DNA of 38,312 bases, taken from the NCBI GenBank assembly GCA_900543025.1, contig UQPP01000020.1, positions 1 to 38,312 on the forward strand, read 5' to 3'. Under the pieces are notes generated by a model. It was not told the origin of the DNA. It did not search any database and worked only from the letters and a program-made list of their open reading frames with translations. Source of the stretch: an uncultured Collinsella sp. (lineage in GTDB: Bacteria; Actinomycetota; Coriobacteriia; Coriobacteriales; Coriobacteriaceae). A program made the position numbers and the translations under genes. Within the stretch, counting starts at the first letter, position 1; the number at the start of each line of letters is the position of its first letter. Below, piece after piece: positions 17,423 through 25,219 of the stretch.

Positions 17423-18433
17423 CTAGATCGAGGTGGAGTCGAGCCAGTTGAGCTTGCACTCGAGAATGCGCTGCTCGCCGGGTTCGCTGCTTCCGTCAAG
17501 TAGGGCGAGCAGCATCTCGGCTGCTTCGCGACCTTCTTGGTCGACGGGCTCGATGATGGTGGAGACGGTCGGTGTGGTGAGATTAGTCCAGTCTTCGCAG
17601 TTGAGTCCCAAAAGGCCGATTTGCTGCGGAAGCAGATGGGCCATTGGCTGGAGGGCCTTGTAGACACGGGGAAGTGCCCACTGATTTTGCACGAAGATAA
17701 GGGTTCGCTTGGCGGGATTGAACTTGAATTTAAAGTATTCGGTGAGCTCGTTGATTGACGGCTTGTTGTGATCGATGGGAATCGCTTTGTAGAGCTGCCC
17801 GTTCGCTGCCAGCGCCTCGGCATACCCCTGAAAACGCTCCATGCGGGTGCGCATTTCGGTCATGTTGGCGGCAATGGAAAAGAAATCTTCGTAGCCGGCG
17901 TCGAGGAGTGCCTGTGTGGCGTTGTACACGCCGTCGTAAAGGTTGGTTTTGATCCAGCTGGTACCTGGGCTATAGATGGCCGCATCGAAAAAGACGACCG
18001 GCTTGCCGGCGCGTCTAATGCGGTCATGCACGGCTTTGAAGTTTGCCGTGGGCTGGATGATAAAGCCATCGACGCCCAGCGAGAGCATCTTGTCGACGTA
18101 CATGAGCTCGGTCTCGGGGTTAAAGTTGCTCGTGCAAACGACCGTCTGGTAGCCCGCGGGGAGCATGACCTGCTCCATGCCATTGAGAACGAGCCCCGCC
18201 CATTTGTTGGTGTTATCCAAAATGATGATGGCAATGACGTGGGTTTGCTTGCCGGTGAGCGTCTGCGCTTGGGCGTTGGGAACGTATCCGAGTTCCTTAA
18301 TGACGCGCGCGATTTTGTTCTGCGTCTTCTCGCTAAGCTTTTCTCGTTTGTCGTTGAGGTAATACGAGACGCTTGCCGTCGAGGTTCCCGCCTCTCGAGC
18401 GACGTCTGCGATCGTAACGCGCTGTTTTGCCAC
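17423..18433 (-). CDS. LacI-family transcriptional regulator of the adjacent sugar operon
   Basis: A 336-residue LacI/GalR-type repressor. The N-terminal helix-turn-helix is VTIADVAREAGTSTASVSYY (about residues 6-25) followed by the hinge region VPNAQAQTLTG. The remainder is a periplasmic-binding-like sensor domain. The start is placed at the GTG preceded by GGAAGGAG; an ATG 36 bases upstream lacks such a site. It is divergent from the PTS operon across a 415-bp region containing a candidate operator, which makes that operon its probable target. The effector is probably the sugar or its phosphate. Confidence 0.92.
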   Translation of the reverse strand: MAKQRVTIADVAREAGTSTASVSYYLNDKREKLSEKTQNKIARVIKELGYVPNAQAQTLTGKQTHVIAIIILDNTNKWAGLVLNGMEQVMLPAGYQTVVCTSNFNPETELMYVDKMLSLGVDGFIIQPTANFKAVHDRIRRAGKPVVFFDAAIYSPGTSWIKTNLYDGVYNATQALLDAGYEDFFSIAANMTEMRTRMERFQGYAEALAANGQLYKAIPIDHNKPSINELTEYFKFKFNPAKRTLIFVQNQWALPRVYKALQPMAHLLPQQIGLLGLNCEDWTNLTTPTVSTIIEPVDQEGREAAEMLLALLDGSSEPGEQRILECKLNWLDSTSI

Positions 18434-18655
18434 AGCGACTCCTTCCGACAGATGAGCATTTTCCAACATGATGACTTTGAGTCTTGGTGAAGGATACGCT
18501 TCGGTGAGCGGCTTTTTCCTTTCATATGAGTATGCAACAAATGCGGCATACGGGTGGGGTCGAAATTTGTGACCGGCATGCGCATCTGCCGTCTACCGAG
18601 AAAATCAAATACTTCTTGACTTTTGAAATCGAGGGCAAAATCGCAGGATTCATTT

Positions 18656-18688
18656 TTGGTTAAACGCATAACTAAATCGCATAACCAA
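18656..18688. promoter_or_regulatory. Candidate LacI operator in the divergent control region
   Basis: TTGGTTA (18656-18662) and TAACCAA (18682-18688) form an inverted repeat. Between and overlapping them are two direct copies of CGCATAAC at 18665-18672 and 18678-18685, a 13-bp period. The site lies about 160 bp before the IIBC gene start and about 220 bp from the regulator gene. TTGACT at 18616 and TATATT near 18745 are possible promoter elements, but neither has a convincing partner. Confidence 0.45.
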
Positions 18689-18848
18689 CGCTCTGACCTG
18701 CGCGTTTACCGAAATAAGCTGGCATTAAGAAAAACGAGCACCTATATTGTTCTTGTCGAAAAGACAGCAAGTCCAAACGGCAGGGGATGCTCCGGAGGCC
18801 TCCGCAAACGGTGTCTTGCGCACGCAACTCTATGAAAAGAGGGAAGCA

Positions 18849-20321
18849 ATGAAGATCGTAGGCGTTGCCGCCTGTACTGTGGGTATCGCCCACACGTATA
18901 TGGCCCAGAAGGCGATTCAGGATGAATGCGCCGCCCGTGGCATCGAGTGCAAGGTCGAGGCTCAGGGTGGCCTGGGTATCGAGAATGAGCTCACGCAGGA
19001 AGACGTGGACTCCGCCGACCTGGTCCTGGAGTCCGTCGACGTGGGTGTCGAGAACGAGGACCGTTTTGAGCAGAAGATGGCCGAGGGCAAGTTCCTGAAG
19101 GTCGGCACCTCGGATGTAATCGCCGATCCGGTAAAGATCATCGACCAGGCCATTGAGATCATCAAGGCGACGGGTGGCGCCGTTGACGCGCCCAAGGCCG
19201 AGGCCAAGGCAGAGAAGAAGGCCGTCTCCGCTGCCCCGCAGGCCCCGACACCGGCGTCCAAGCAGTCTATCTTTGCCGATCCTGGCAAGACGCTGCTCAA
19301 TGCATTCAATACCGGCGTTTCCTATTTTATCCCCATCGTCGTTATCGGCGGCGTGTTTCTTGCCTTCTCGCTGGCATCCGGTACCGCCGGCGCCAACGGC
19401 ATGGAGGTTACGAACCCGCTGATGGTGAGCCTTAACACCATCGGCATGGCCGGCATTTCCATGATGATCCCGGTGCTTGCGGCATACATCTCCTACTCGA
19501 TGGCCGGCAAGCCCGCGCTCGCCCCCGGTTTTGTCCTGGGCTACCTGGTCAACAACGCAGTCGTTACCCCTAACGGCAACAGCGTTTCGACCGGCTTCTT
19601 GGGCGCCATGATCATGGCGGTCATCTGCGGCTACTTTGTCCGCTGGATGAAGACCTGGAAGGTCAACAACACCATCCAGACCATCATGCCCATCCTGATC
19701 ATCCCGATTCTGACCTCGCTTGTCCTGGGCATGGCCTATATCTACATCCTGGCCACGCCGCTTGGCTTTGTGATGGACTGGCTCACCGGCGTGCTCGGCA
19801 GCCTGCAGGGCGGTTCCGCAGTTGTCCTGGGTCTGGTCATTGGCGTTATGACCGCCTTCGATATGGGTGGCCCCATCAACAAGACCGCCTCGACCTTCAC
19901 CATGGCCATCATGGCCTCCGGTATCTACGGTCCTAACGGTATGTTCCGCGTCGCCGTCGCCGTTCCCCCGATCGCCTGTGGCCTCGCTGCGCTCATCGCC
20001 AAGAACAAGTTCGATGACGCTGACCGCCAGATGGGCATCTCCGCGCTGTTCATGGGCTGCATCGGTATTACCGAGGGCGCTATCCCCTTCGCGGTCAAGG
20101 ACCTCGGTCACACCCTGCCCGGCATTTGCATCGGCTCTGCCGTGGGTGCGGCACTTGCCGCCTTCCAGGGCATCGACTGCTACGTCCCGCACGGTGGCTT
20201 TATCGTCGCCCTTGCCACCAACAACGTCGCGCTGTTCTGCCTGGACATCGTGATTGGCGCCGTGGTCGCCGCTGCAATCCTGATTGCCATGAAGCCCACG
20301 CTCGATAAGCAGGCCGAGTAA
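18849..20321 (+). CDS. PTS fructose-type transporter, EIIBC component
   Basis: A 490-residue phosphotransferase permease. The EIIB domain (about 1-100) begins KIVGVAACTVGIAHTYMAQK, with Cys9 as the phospho-acceptor. A flexible linker rich in Ala, Lys and Pro at about 115-140 leads to the EIIC domain of the fructose/mannitol family with about 9-10 membrane segments. The segment AFDMGGPINKTA is a typical substrate-binding motif. There is no EIIA in this chain; the matching IIA gene is the last gene of the operon. Substrate is a sugar, probably a ketose, but not certainly fructose. GAGGGAAGC precedes the ATG. First gene of the operon. Confidence 0.92.
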   Translation: MKIVGVAACTVGIAHTYMAQKAIQDECAARGIECKVEAQGGLGIENELTQEDVDSADLVLESVDVGVENEDRFEQKMAEGKFLKVGTSDVIADPVKIIDQAIEIIKATGGAVDAPKAEAKAEKKAVSAAPQAPTPASKQSIFADPGKTLLNAFNTGVSYFIPIVVIGGVFLAFSLASGTAGANGMEVTNPLMVSLNTIGMAGISMMIPVLAAYISYSMAGKPALAPGFVLGYLVNNAVVTPNGNSVSTGFLGAMIMAVICGYFVRWMKTWKVNNTIQTIMPILIIPILTSLVLGMAYIYILATPLGFVMDWLTGVLGSLQGGSAVVLGLVIGVMTAFDMGGPINKTASTFTMAIMASGIYGPNGMFRVAVAVPPIACGLAALIAKNKFDDADRQMGISALFMGCIGITEGAIPFAVKDLGHTLPGICIGSAVGAALAAFQGIDCYVPHGGFIVALATNNVALFCLDIVIGAVVAAAILIAMKPTLDKQAE

Positions 20322-20336
20322 ACCTTTAAGGACTCC

Positions 20337-20396
20337 GGTTGTGCGGAGGGATGGATTTGACTCCGCACAACCGCCCCTACACAACAAAATCCATCC
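20337..20396 (+). ncRNA. Candidate H-type RNA pseudoknot between operon genes
   Basis: GGTTGTGCGGAG (20337-20348) is perfectly complementary to CTCCGCACAACC (20361-20372). The loop contains GGATGGATTT (20349-20358), which is perfectly complementary to AAATCCATCC (20387-20396). The order A-B-A'-B' is that of an H-type pseudoknot, or of two competing hairpins. A third small hairpin (GGGCCCA with TGGGTCC, 20406-20423) follows before the next ribosome binding site. It starts 15 bases after the EIIBC stop and ends 70 bases before the next gene. It may protect mRNA ends, control differential expression in the operon or sense a ligand. Confidence 0.6.
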
Positions 20397-20465
20397 GTAC
20401 TGATAGGGCCCACATCTGGGTCCCAGGGAACTTTTGTCAAAAATCCTCTGGAGAAGGAGAACAAA

Positions 20466-21740
20466 ATGTCCAACCTCACCATCCGTCAGGCCGTTCAGGG
20501 CATGCTCAAGCTGCAGGACAGCGGCGATCACGCAACCATGGTCGGCATTGGCCCCATGAGCCCCAACCTGATTCAGGCCGTGTTCGAGCTTGCCAAGGAC
20601 GAGGATTTCCCGCCCATGTTTATCGCCAGCCGCAACCAGGTCGATATGGACGAGATGGGCGCCGGCTACGTCAACGGTTGGGACCAGACGCGCTTTGCCG
20701 CCGACATCAAGAAGGTCGCCGACGAGGTGGGTTACACCGGTCCGTACTACCTGTGCCGAGATCACGGCGGTCCGTGGCAGCGCGACGAGGAGCGTAACGC
20801 CCACCTGCCCGAGGACGAGGCCATGGAGCTCGCCCGCAAGTCCTTCGTCGCCGACATGGAGGCAGGCTTTGACCTGCTGATGGTCGACCCCACCAAGGAT
20901 CCCTATCAGATCGGTAAGGTTATTCCGCTCGACGTGGTGCTTCGCCGCACGATCGATCTTATCGACTACCTTGAGCAGTACCGTCGCGAGCATAACCTGC
21001 CCGAGGTCGCCTATGAGGTCGGTACCGAGGAGACCAATGGCGGCTTGACCTCTACCGATAAGTACGAGGAGTTCATTTCTCAGCTGCAGCCCGAGCTCGA
21101 GAAGCGCGGCTGCCCCATGCCCACCTTTATCGTCGGCCAGACCGGCACCCTTACCCGCTGGACGGAGCAGGTCGGTCACTACAACTTCAAGAACGCCCGC
21201 GAGCTTGCCGATATGGCCAAGCGCTATGGCGTGGGCCTGAAGGAGCACAACGCCGACTATCTGGACGACGCGACGCTGCTCGAGCACATCCCGGCACACG
21301 TGACCGCCTCCAACGTCGCTCCGCAGTATGGCACCGAGGAGACCCGCGCCTACCTCAAGCTCTGCGCCACCGAGCAGATCCTGGTCGACAACGGTCTGTG
21401 CGATGACCCCTCCGACCTGTATCACACCCTGCTGGTCAAGGCCATCAAGACCGAGCGCTGGCGCAAGTGGATGACTGGCGACGACGTCAACCTGCAGGTC
21501 GATGACATCCTTGCCGACGATGAGCTCAGCCTGAAGATCCTGGATGTCTCCGGCCACTATGCGTTCAACGATCCTGAGGTCAAGGAGCAGGTCGAGAAGC
21601 TCTATCGCAACCTCGCTGCCCAGGACATCGACGGCAAGCGCTTTGTGATCGAGCACATCAAGCGCCCGATCAAGCAGTACGTCGTCGGTCTTAACCTCAA
21701 GGGCGTCACGAGCCGCATCGAGAAGGCTCTCGAGGACTAA
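20466..21740 (+). CDS. KbaZ/GatZ-family protein (tagatose-bisphosphate aldolase non-catalytic subunit or ketose-phosphate epimerase)
   Basis: A 424-residue TIM-barrel protein of the KbaZ/GatZ family, normal in length. Segments such as MVGIGPMSPNLIQAV, FIASRNQVDMDEMGAGYVNG, LMVDPTKDP and YEVGTEETNGG carry the family pattern of acidic and His residues at barrel strand ends. In enterobacteria KbaZ/GatZ stabilises the class II aldolase KbaY/GatY, but no KbaY-type gene is present in this operon or window. Family members from other bacteria are known to have epimerase activity on ketose phosphates, so an independent catalytic role is plausible. GGAGAAGGAG precedes the ATG. Confidence 0.82.
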   Translation: MSNLTIRQAVQGMLKLQDSGDHATMVGIGPMSPNLIQAVFELAKDEDFPPMFIASRNQVDMDEMGAGYVNGWDQTRFAADIKKVADEVGYTGPYYLCRDHGGPWQRDEERNAHLPEDEAMELARKSFVADMEAGFDLLMVDPTKDPYQIGKVIPLDVVLRRTIDLIDYLEQYRREHNLPEVAYEVGTEETNGGLTSTDKYEEFISQLQPELEKRGCPMPTFIVGQTGTLTRWTEQVGHYNFKNARELADMAKRYGVGLKEHNADYLDDATLLEHIPAHVTASNVAPQYGTEETRAYLKLCATEQILVDNGLCDDPSDLYHTLLVKAIKTERWRKWMTGDDVNLQVDDILADDELSLKILDVSGHYAFNDPEVKEQVEKLYRNLAAQDIDGKRFVIEHIKRPIKQYVVGLNLKGVTSRIEKALED

Positions 21741-21760
21741 GTAGCTTTTCCTACACGACG

Positions 21761-21796
21761 CCGGGCCTGGGGCATGTCCCAGCCGCAGGCCCGGCA
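21761..21796 (+). terminator. GC-rich hairpin after the KbaZ-like gene
   Basis: GCCGGGCCTG (21761-21770) pairs with CAGGCCCGGC (21787-21796). It has no T-run of its own but stands directly before a second hairpin that has one. Confidence 0.5.
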
Positions 21797-21798
21797 CA

Positions 21799-21834
21799 TA
21801 GGACAAAGGGACATCCCCTTTGTCCTATTTTTTG
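21799..21834 (+). terminator. Intrinsic terminator-like hairpin inside the sugar operon
   Basis: ATAGGACAAAGGG pairs perfectly (13 bp) with CCCTTTGTCCTAT across ACATC and is followed by TTTTTTG. It looks fully competent as a terminator, yet lies between operon genes only about 30 bp before the transaldolase start. It probably reduces expression of the downstream genes, or a further promoter lies here. It contains the GGGACA core shared by other elements. Confidence 0.75.
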
Positions 21835-21865
21835 AGTTTTGGATTCCTTCGAAGGAGTTTGCACC

Positions 21866-22549
21866 ATGAAGTTCTTTATCGATACCGCCAATCTGGACGA
21901 GATCGCCGAGGCCAAGAGCTGGGGCTGCCTGGCCGGTGTTACCACCAACCCGTCCCTGTACGCCAAGACCGGCGGCAAGCTTGCCGACTTTGAGCCGCAT
22001 ATGCTCAAGATTGCCGAGCTCTGCGAGGGCCTGCCCGTTTCCGCCGAGTCTACCGCTACCACTGCCGAGGGTATGATCGAGGAGGGCAAGCGCCTTGCCG
22101 CCCTCGCCCCCAACATCGTGGTCAAGCTTCCCGTGTGCGAGGCCGGCCTTGCCGCCTGCCGTGCGCTGGCCGATGCTGGCGTGCGCGTCAACATGACGCT
22201 CGTCTTCTCGCCGACGCAGGCCCTTATGGCCGCCAATGCCGGTGCTCGCTACATCAGCCCGTTTGTCGGTCGTTTCGATGACATCGCCGAGGACGGTATC
22301 TCGCAGCTCGACAACGTCGTGACCTGCATTAAGAACTACGACTGGACGGGCAAGAACGTCGACGACACCGTCGAGATCATCACCGCCTCGGTTCGTACGC
22401 CCAACCACGTGACCCAGGCCGCGCTACTCGGTGCCGATATTGCGACCGTGCCCATGGCCGCTCTCAAGAAGTGCCTGCATCATCCGCTGACCGACCAGGG
22501 CCTCGCCTCTTTTGAGGCTGACTGGCAGAAGGTCGTCGCTCAGGCTTAA
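21866..22549 (+). CDS. Transaldolase of the fructose-6-phosphate aldolase (FSA/TalC) type
   Basis: A 227-residue class I aldolase. The N-terminus KFFIDTANLDEI is the signature of the FSA/TalC group, followed by GVTTNPSL (about 24-31). The Schiff-base lysine is K87 in NIVVKLP. TLVFSPTQALMAANAGA and YISPFVGRFDD are conserved segments of the phosphate-binding side. Enzymes of this type either transfer dihydroxyacetone units (transaldolase) or cleave fructose 6-phosphate to glyceraldehyde 3-phosphate and dihydroxyacetone; sequence alone does not decide. GAAGGAG precedes the ATG. Its place before the split transketolase suggests a pentose-phosphate-linked role. Confidence 0.93.
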   Translation: MKFFIDTANLDEIAEAKSWGCLAGVTTNPSLYAKTGGKLADFEPHMLKIAELCEGLPVSAESTATTAEGMIEEGKRLAALAPNIVVKLPVCEAGLAACRALADAGVRVNMTLVFSPTQALMAANAGARYISPFVGRFDDIAEDGISQLDNVVTCIKNYDWTGKNVDDTVEIITASVRTPNHVTQAALLGADIATVPMAALKKCLHHPLTDQGLASFEADWQKVVAQA

Positions 22550-22560
22550 CGAGTGGATTG

Positions 22561-22589
22561 CCCCGGCATCGCGTCATCCGGTGCCGGGG
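22561..22589 (+). other. Intercistronic hairpin before the transketolase genes
   Basis: CCCCGGCA (22561-22568) pairs with TGCCGGGG (22582-22589). It is followed by TTGTTCTC, so termination would be weak. It could act in mRNA processing or attenuation. Confidence 0.5.
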
Positions 22590-22612
22590 TTGTTCTCAAG
22601 AGAGGAATTCGT

Positions 22613-23443
22613 ATGACCAACCAGGAGCTGGCGAAGGTCGCCAATGAGGTCAGGAAGGGTGTCGTGACTGCGGTTCACGCGGCCAAGTCGGGACATCCGG
22701 GTGGATCGCTCGGTGCTGCCGACATCATGACGTATCTGTACTTTGAGGAAATGAATATCGATCCTGCCGACCCTTACAAGGCCGATCGCGATCGCTTTGT
22801 GCTCTCCAAGGGTCACGCGGCGCCGGGCCTGTATTCGGTGTTGGCAAATCGCGGCTATTTTCCCGTCGAAGAGCTCGAGACGCTCCGCCATATTGGCAGC
22901 CGACTGCAGGGCCATCCCAACATGAACGACGCCCCGGGCATCGATATGTCCACCGGATCGCTCGGTCAGGGCATCTCTGCTGCAGTTGGAATGGCGCTTG
23001 CCGCTAAGCACTGGGGCGACGGCTACCGTGTCTACACGTTGCTGGGCGACGGTGAGTGCGAGGAGGGCCAGGTGTGGGAGGCGGCCATGTTTGCCGGCAA
23101 CCATGCGCTCGACAATCTTGTTGCCGTCGTCGACCACAACGGCTTGCAGATTGACGGCACGATCGATGAGGTCAACTCGGCCATGCCGCTCGCTGACAAG
23201 TTCCGCGCCTTTAAGTGGCATGTGATCGAGCTAGCCGATGGCAACGACATGACACAGATTGAGGCGGCTTTCGCCGAGGCTCGTGAGGTGACCGGCGTGC
23301 CCGTCGCTATCATCGCCGAGACGGCGAAGGGCAAAGGCGTCTCCTTTATGGAGAACCAGGTTGGCTGGCATGGCAAGGCGCCCAACGATGAACAGTTTGA
23401 GCAGGCCATGGCCGAGCTCGCGGCAGCAGGAGAGGAGCTCTAA
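22613..23443 (+). CDS. Transketolase, N-terminal (thiamine-diphosphate-binding) subunit
   Basis: A 276-residue protein equal to the N-terminal half of a transketolase. Key segments are SGHPGGSLGAADI (about 26-38), LSKGHAAPGLYS (about 64-75), and the ThDP motif GDGECEEGQVWEAAMFAGNH (about 145-164) ending with DHNGLQIDG. Together with the next gene it forms a two-subunit enzyme that moves two-carbon ketol units between sugar phosphates. Split transketolases are common in sugar-specific operons of Firmicutes and actinobacteria. AGAGAGGAATTC precedes the ATG. The stop overlaps the next start by one base. Confidence 0.93.
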   Translation: MTNQELAKVANEVRKGVVTAVHAAKSGHPGGSLGAADIMTYLYFEEMNIDPADPYKADRDRFVLSKGHAAPGLYSVLANRGYFPVEELETLRHIGSRLQGHPNMNDAPGIDMSTGSLGQGISAAVGMALAAKHWGDGYRVYTLLGDGECEEGQVWEAAMFAGNHALDNLVAVVDHNGLQIDGTIDEVNSAMPLADKFRAFKWHVIELADGNDMTQIEAAFAEAREVTGVPVAIIAETAKGKGVSFMENQVGWHGKAPNDEQFEQAMAELAAAGEEL

Positions 23444-24381
23444 TGGCAGAGGTCAAAAAAGTCGCCACGCGCGTTAGCTATGGCGAGGCACTTGTCGAGC
23501 TGGGCAATGAGCGCGATGACTTTGTGGTTCTCGATGCCGACCTGGCCGCCGCCACGCAGACCGGTAAGTTTAAGGCTGCGCACCCTGAGCGCTTCTACGA
23601 CGCCGGCATTGCCGAGAGCAACCTGATGGGTCTTGCCGCCGGCATCGCGACCACGGGCCGCGTTGCTTTTGCGAGCACCTTTGCGATGTTTGCCGCCGGT
23701 CGCGCCTACGAGCAGGTCCGCAATTCCATCGGCTACCCGCACCTCAACGTCAAGATTGGCGCTACTCATGCCGGCATTTCGGTGGGCGAGGACGGCGCCA
23801 CGCACCAGTGCTGCGAGGATATCGCACTCATGCGCATGATTCCGGGTGTGACGGTGGTCGTTCCCGCCGACGACGTCGAGGCTCGTGCCTGTGTGCGCGC
23901 CGCCTATGAGTTTGAGGGCCCGGTTTACATGCGCTTCGGCCGCCTGGCAACACCGGTCATCAACGATCACGAGGACTATGAGTTCAAGATTGGTCGCGGC
24001 GTGGTCGTGCGCGAGGGGTCCGATGTGACCATCATCGCTTGTGGCCTTATGGTCGCCGAGGCGCTTGAGGCTGCCGAGGCGCTCGCTGCCGATGGTATCG
24101 ATGCCGAGGTCATCAACATGCACACGATTAAGCCGCTTGATGAGCGCCTGGTGGTTGCCAGCGCCAAGAAGACTGGTCGCGTGGTCACCGCCGAGGAGCA
24201 TTCGATTATCGGTGGTCTTGGCGAGGCCGTGGCCTCGGTGCTCGCAGAGCAGCATCCGGTGCCGATGCGACGCGTCGGCGTGCGCGATGTGTATGGCGAG
24301 TCCGGTCCTGCGGTCGATTTGCTGCACAAGTACGGTTTGGACGCCGACGGCATCGAAGCTGCGGTCAGGTCCGTGTTGTAA
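23443..24381 (+). CDS. Transketolase, C-terminal (pyrimidine-binding) subunit
   Basis: A 312-residue protein equal to the C-terminal half of a transketolase. It has the pyrimidine-binding segment with the catalytic Glu in FYDAGIAESNLMGLAAGIAT (about 49-68), then FASTFAMFAAGRAYEQVRNS and GEDGATHQ. The C-terminal domain begins near DVTIIACGLM. TAATG joins it to the N-terminal subunit, so translation is coupled and equal amounts of the two chains are expected. Confidence 0.93.
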   Translation: MAEVKKVATRVSYGEALVELGNERDDFVVLDADLAAATQTGKFKAAHPERFYDAGIAESNLMGLAAGIATTGRVAFASTFAMFAAGRAYEQVRNSIGYPHLNVKIGATHAGISVGEDGATHQCCEDIALMRMIPGVTVVVPADDVEARACVRAAYEFEGPVYMRFGRLATPVINDHEDYEFKIGRGVVVREGSDVTIIACGLMVAEALEAAEALAADGIDAEVINMHTIKPLDERLVVASAKKTGRVVTAEEHSIIGGLGEAVASVLAEQHPVPMRRVGVRDVYGESGPAVDLLHKYGLDADGIEAAVRSVL

Positions 24382-24392
24382 GGAAGGTTTCC

Positions 24393-24845
24393 ATGGGATT
24401 TGTATCTGCCAACCAAGTGACAATCGGGTATACCGCCGCCTCGCGCGAGGACGCCCTACATTATTTGTCCGAGCAGGCCATCGAGCTCGGCTTTGCCGAC
24501 GACGCATCTGCCGTAGAGGCCGCCTTCATTGCTCGCGAGAACGAGGCCGAGACCGGCCTTGTCGCCGGTTTTGCCGTTCCGCATGCCAAAAGCGACGCGA
24601 TCCACACGCCGGGCGTTGCCGTGCTTAAACTGACCGAGCCCGTTGAATGGCCGAGCTTCGATGGGGTGCCCGTCGATGTTGCGCTCGCGCTGTACGTGCC
24701 CGCCGGCGAGGCCGGAACTACGCACCTGCGTCTGCTCTCCAAGGCTGCCGTGATGCTGATGGACGCCGGCTTCCGTGACAAGGTGCGCGCGAGCACCGAT
24801 CCCGTTGAGATTGCGGAGCTCATCAATAGCGGACTCGAAGACTAG
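24393..24845 (+). CDS. PTS EIIA component, fructose/mannitol family
   Basis: A 150-residue EIIA of the PTS_EIIA_2 family. The phospho-accepting residue is His64 in AVPHAKSDAI. The chain covers the whole domain and nothing else. It should pass phosphate from HPr to the EIIB domain encoded by the first gene of the operon. AAGGAAGG precedes the ATG. It is the last gene of the operon and is followed by a terminator. Confidence 0.93.
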   Translation: MGFVSANQVTIGYTAASREDALHYLSEQAIELGFADDASAVEAAFIARENEAETGLVAGFAVPHAKSDAIHTPGVAVLKLTEPVEWPSFDGVPVDVALALYVPAGEAGTTHLRLLSKAAVMLMDAGFRDKVRASTDPVEIAELINSGLED

Positions 24846-24884
24846 AACGGTCATCCCGTTCAATCAATTGATCCTTCTCCAAGG

Positions 24885-24926
24885 AAAAGGGCCGCGACGC
24901 CGTATGGGTGTCACGGCCCTATTTGC
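24885..24926 (+). terminator. Terminator of the sugar operon
   Basis: AGGGCCG pairs with CGGCCCT; inner bases (CGAC with GTCA) partly extend the stem, and ATTTGCGTTT follows. Confidence 0.75.
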
Positions 24927-24927
24927 G

Positions 24928-24975
24928 TTTCCCCAGATAAAACCTGCCAAAATAAACCTGTCCCTTTTTGGCAGG
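24928..24975 (+). repeat. 48-bp hairpin repeat, copy A
   Basis: A 48-bp unit built around CCTGCCAAAA and TTTTTGGCAGG arms with AACCTGTCCC in the loop, preceded by CCCCAGATAAAA. It matches copy B at 47 of 48 positions. It lies directly after the sugar operon terminator and is non-coding. Confidence 0.9.
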
Positions 24976-25048
24976 CTAATCGTGAGTTATTTCACCGCAA
25001 CTTAGGGCACGGTTAGGAAGTGTGCACCTTAAAGAGTGGAGCCCTTGA

Positions 25049-25219
25049 TTAGAGAGATTACGCTCGTCTCTCTAAATGTCTCTCTAAAGAGAAGGTTGGT
25101 TAGAGAGATAGCATTAGGCAATCTAGCAGCGAATTCGATACATCTCTCTAAATGTCTCTCTAAAACAAGGCGCTTATCTCTCTAAAGTTAGAGAGATAAA
25201 TCTATTGTTTTAGAGAGAC
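25049..25219. repeat. Array of a 10-bp motif (TCTCTCTAAA / TTTAGAGAGA)
   Basis: The block 24976-25402 holds no convincing intact gene. Nine copies of a 9-10 bp motif lie in 171 bp: forward (TCTCTCTAAA) at 25067, 25079, 25143, 25155 and 25177; reverse (TTAGAGAGA) at 25049, 25100, 25188 and 25210. Two forward pairs have exactly 12-bp periods joined by TG. One pair (25176-25197) is a tight inverted repeat. A looser relative is seen near 25348-25363. The clustering and helical-type spacing suggest cooperative binding of a protein. A 46-codon frame with a TTG start (25045-25185) crosses it, but its repetitive product is not convincing. Confidence 0.8.

Noticed and set aside
18672..21806. A 1044-codon minus-strand open frame
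   Set aside because: It lies antisense to the EIIBC and KbaZ-like genes and its product has no family features; it reflects third-position GC bias.
25049..25219. CRISPR array reading of the repeated motif
   Set aside because: Units are only about 10 bp, occur on both strands with irregular spacing, and no cas genes are nearby.
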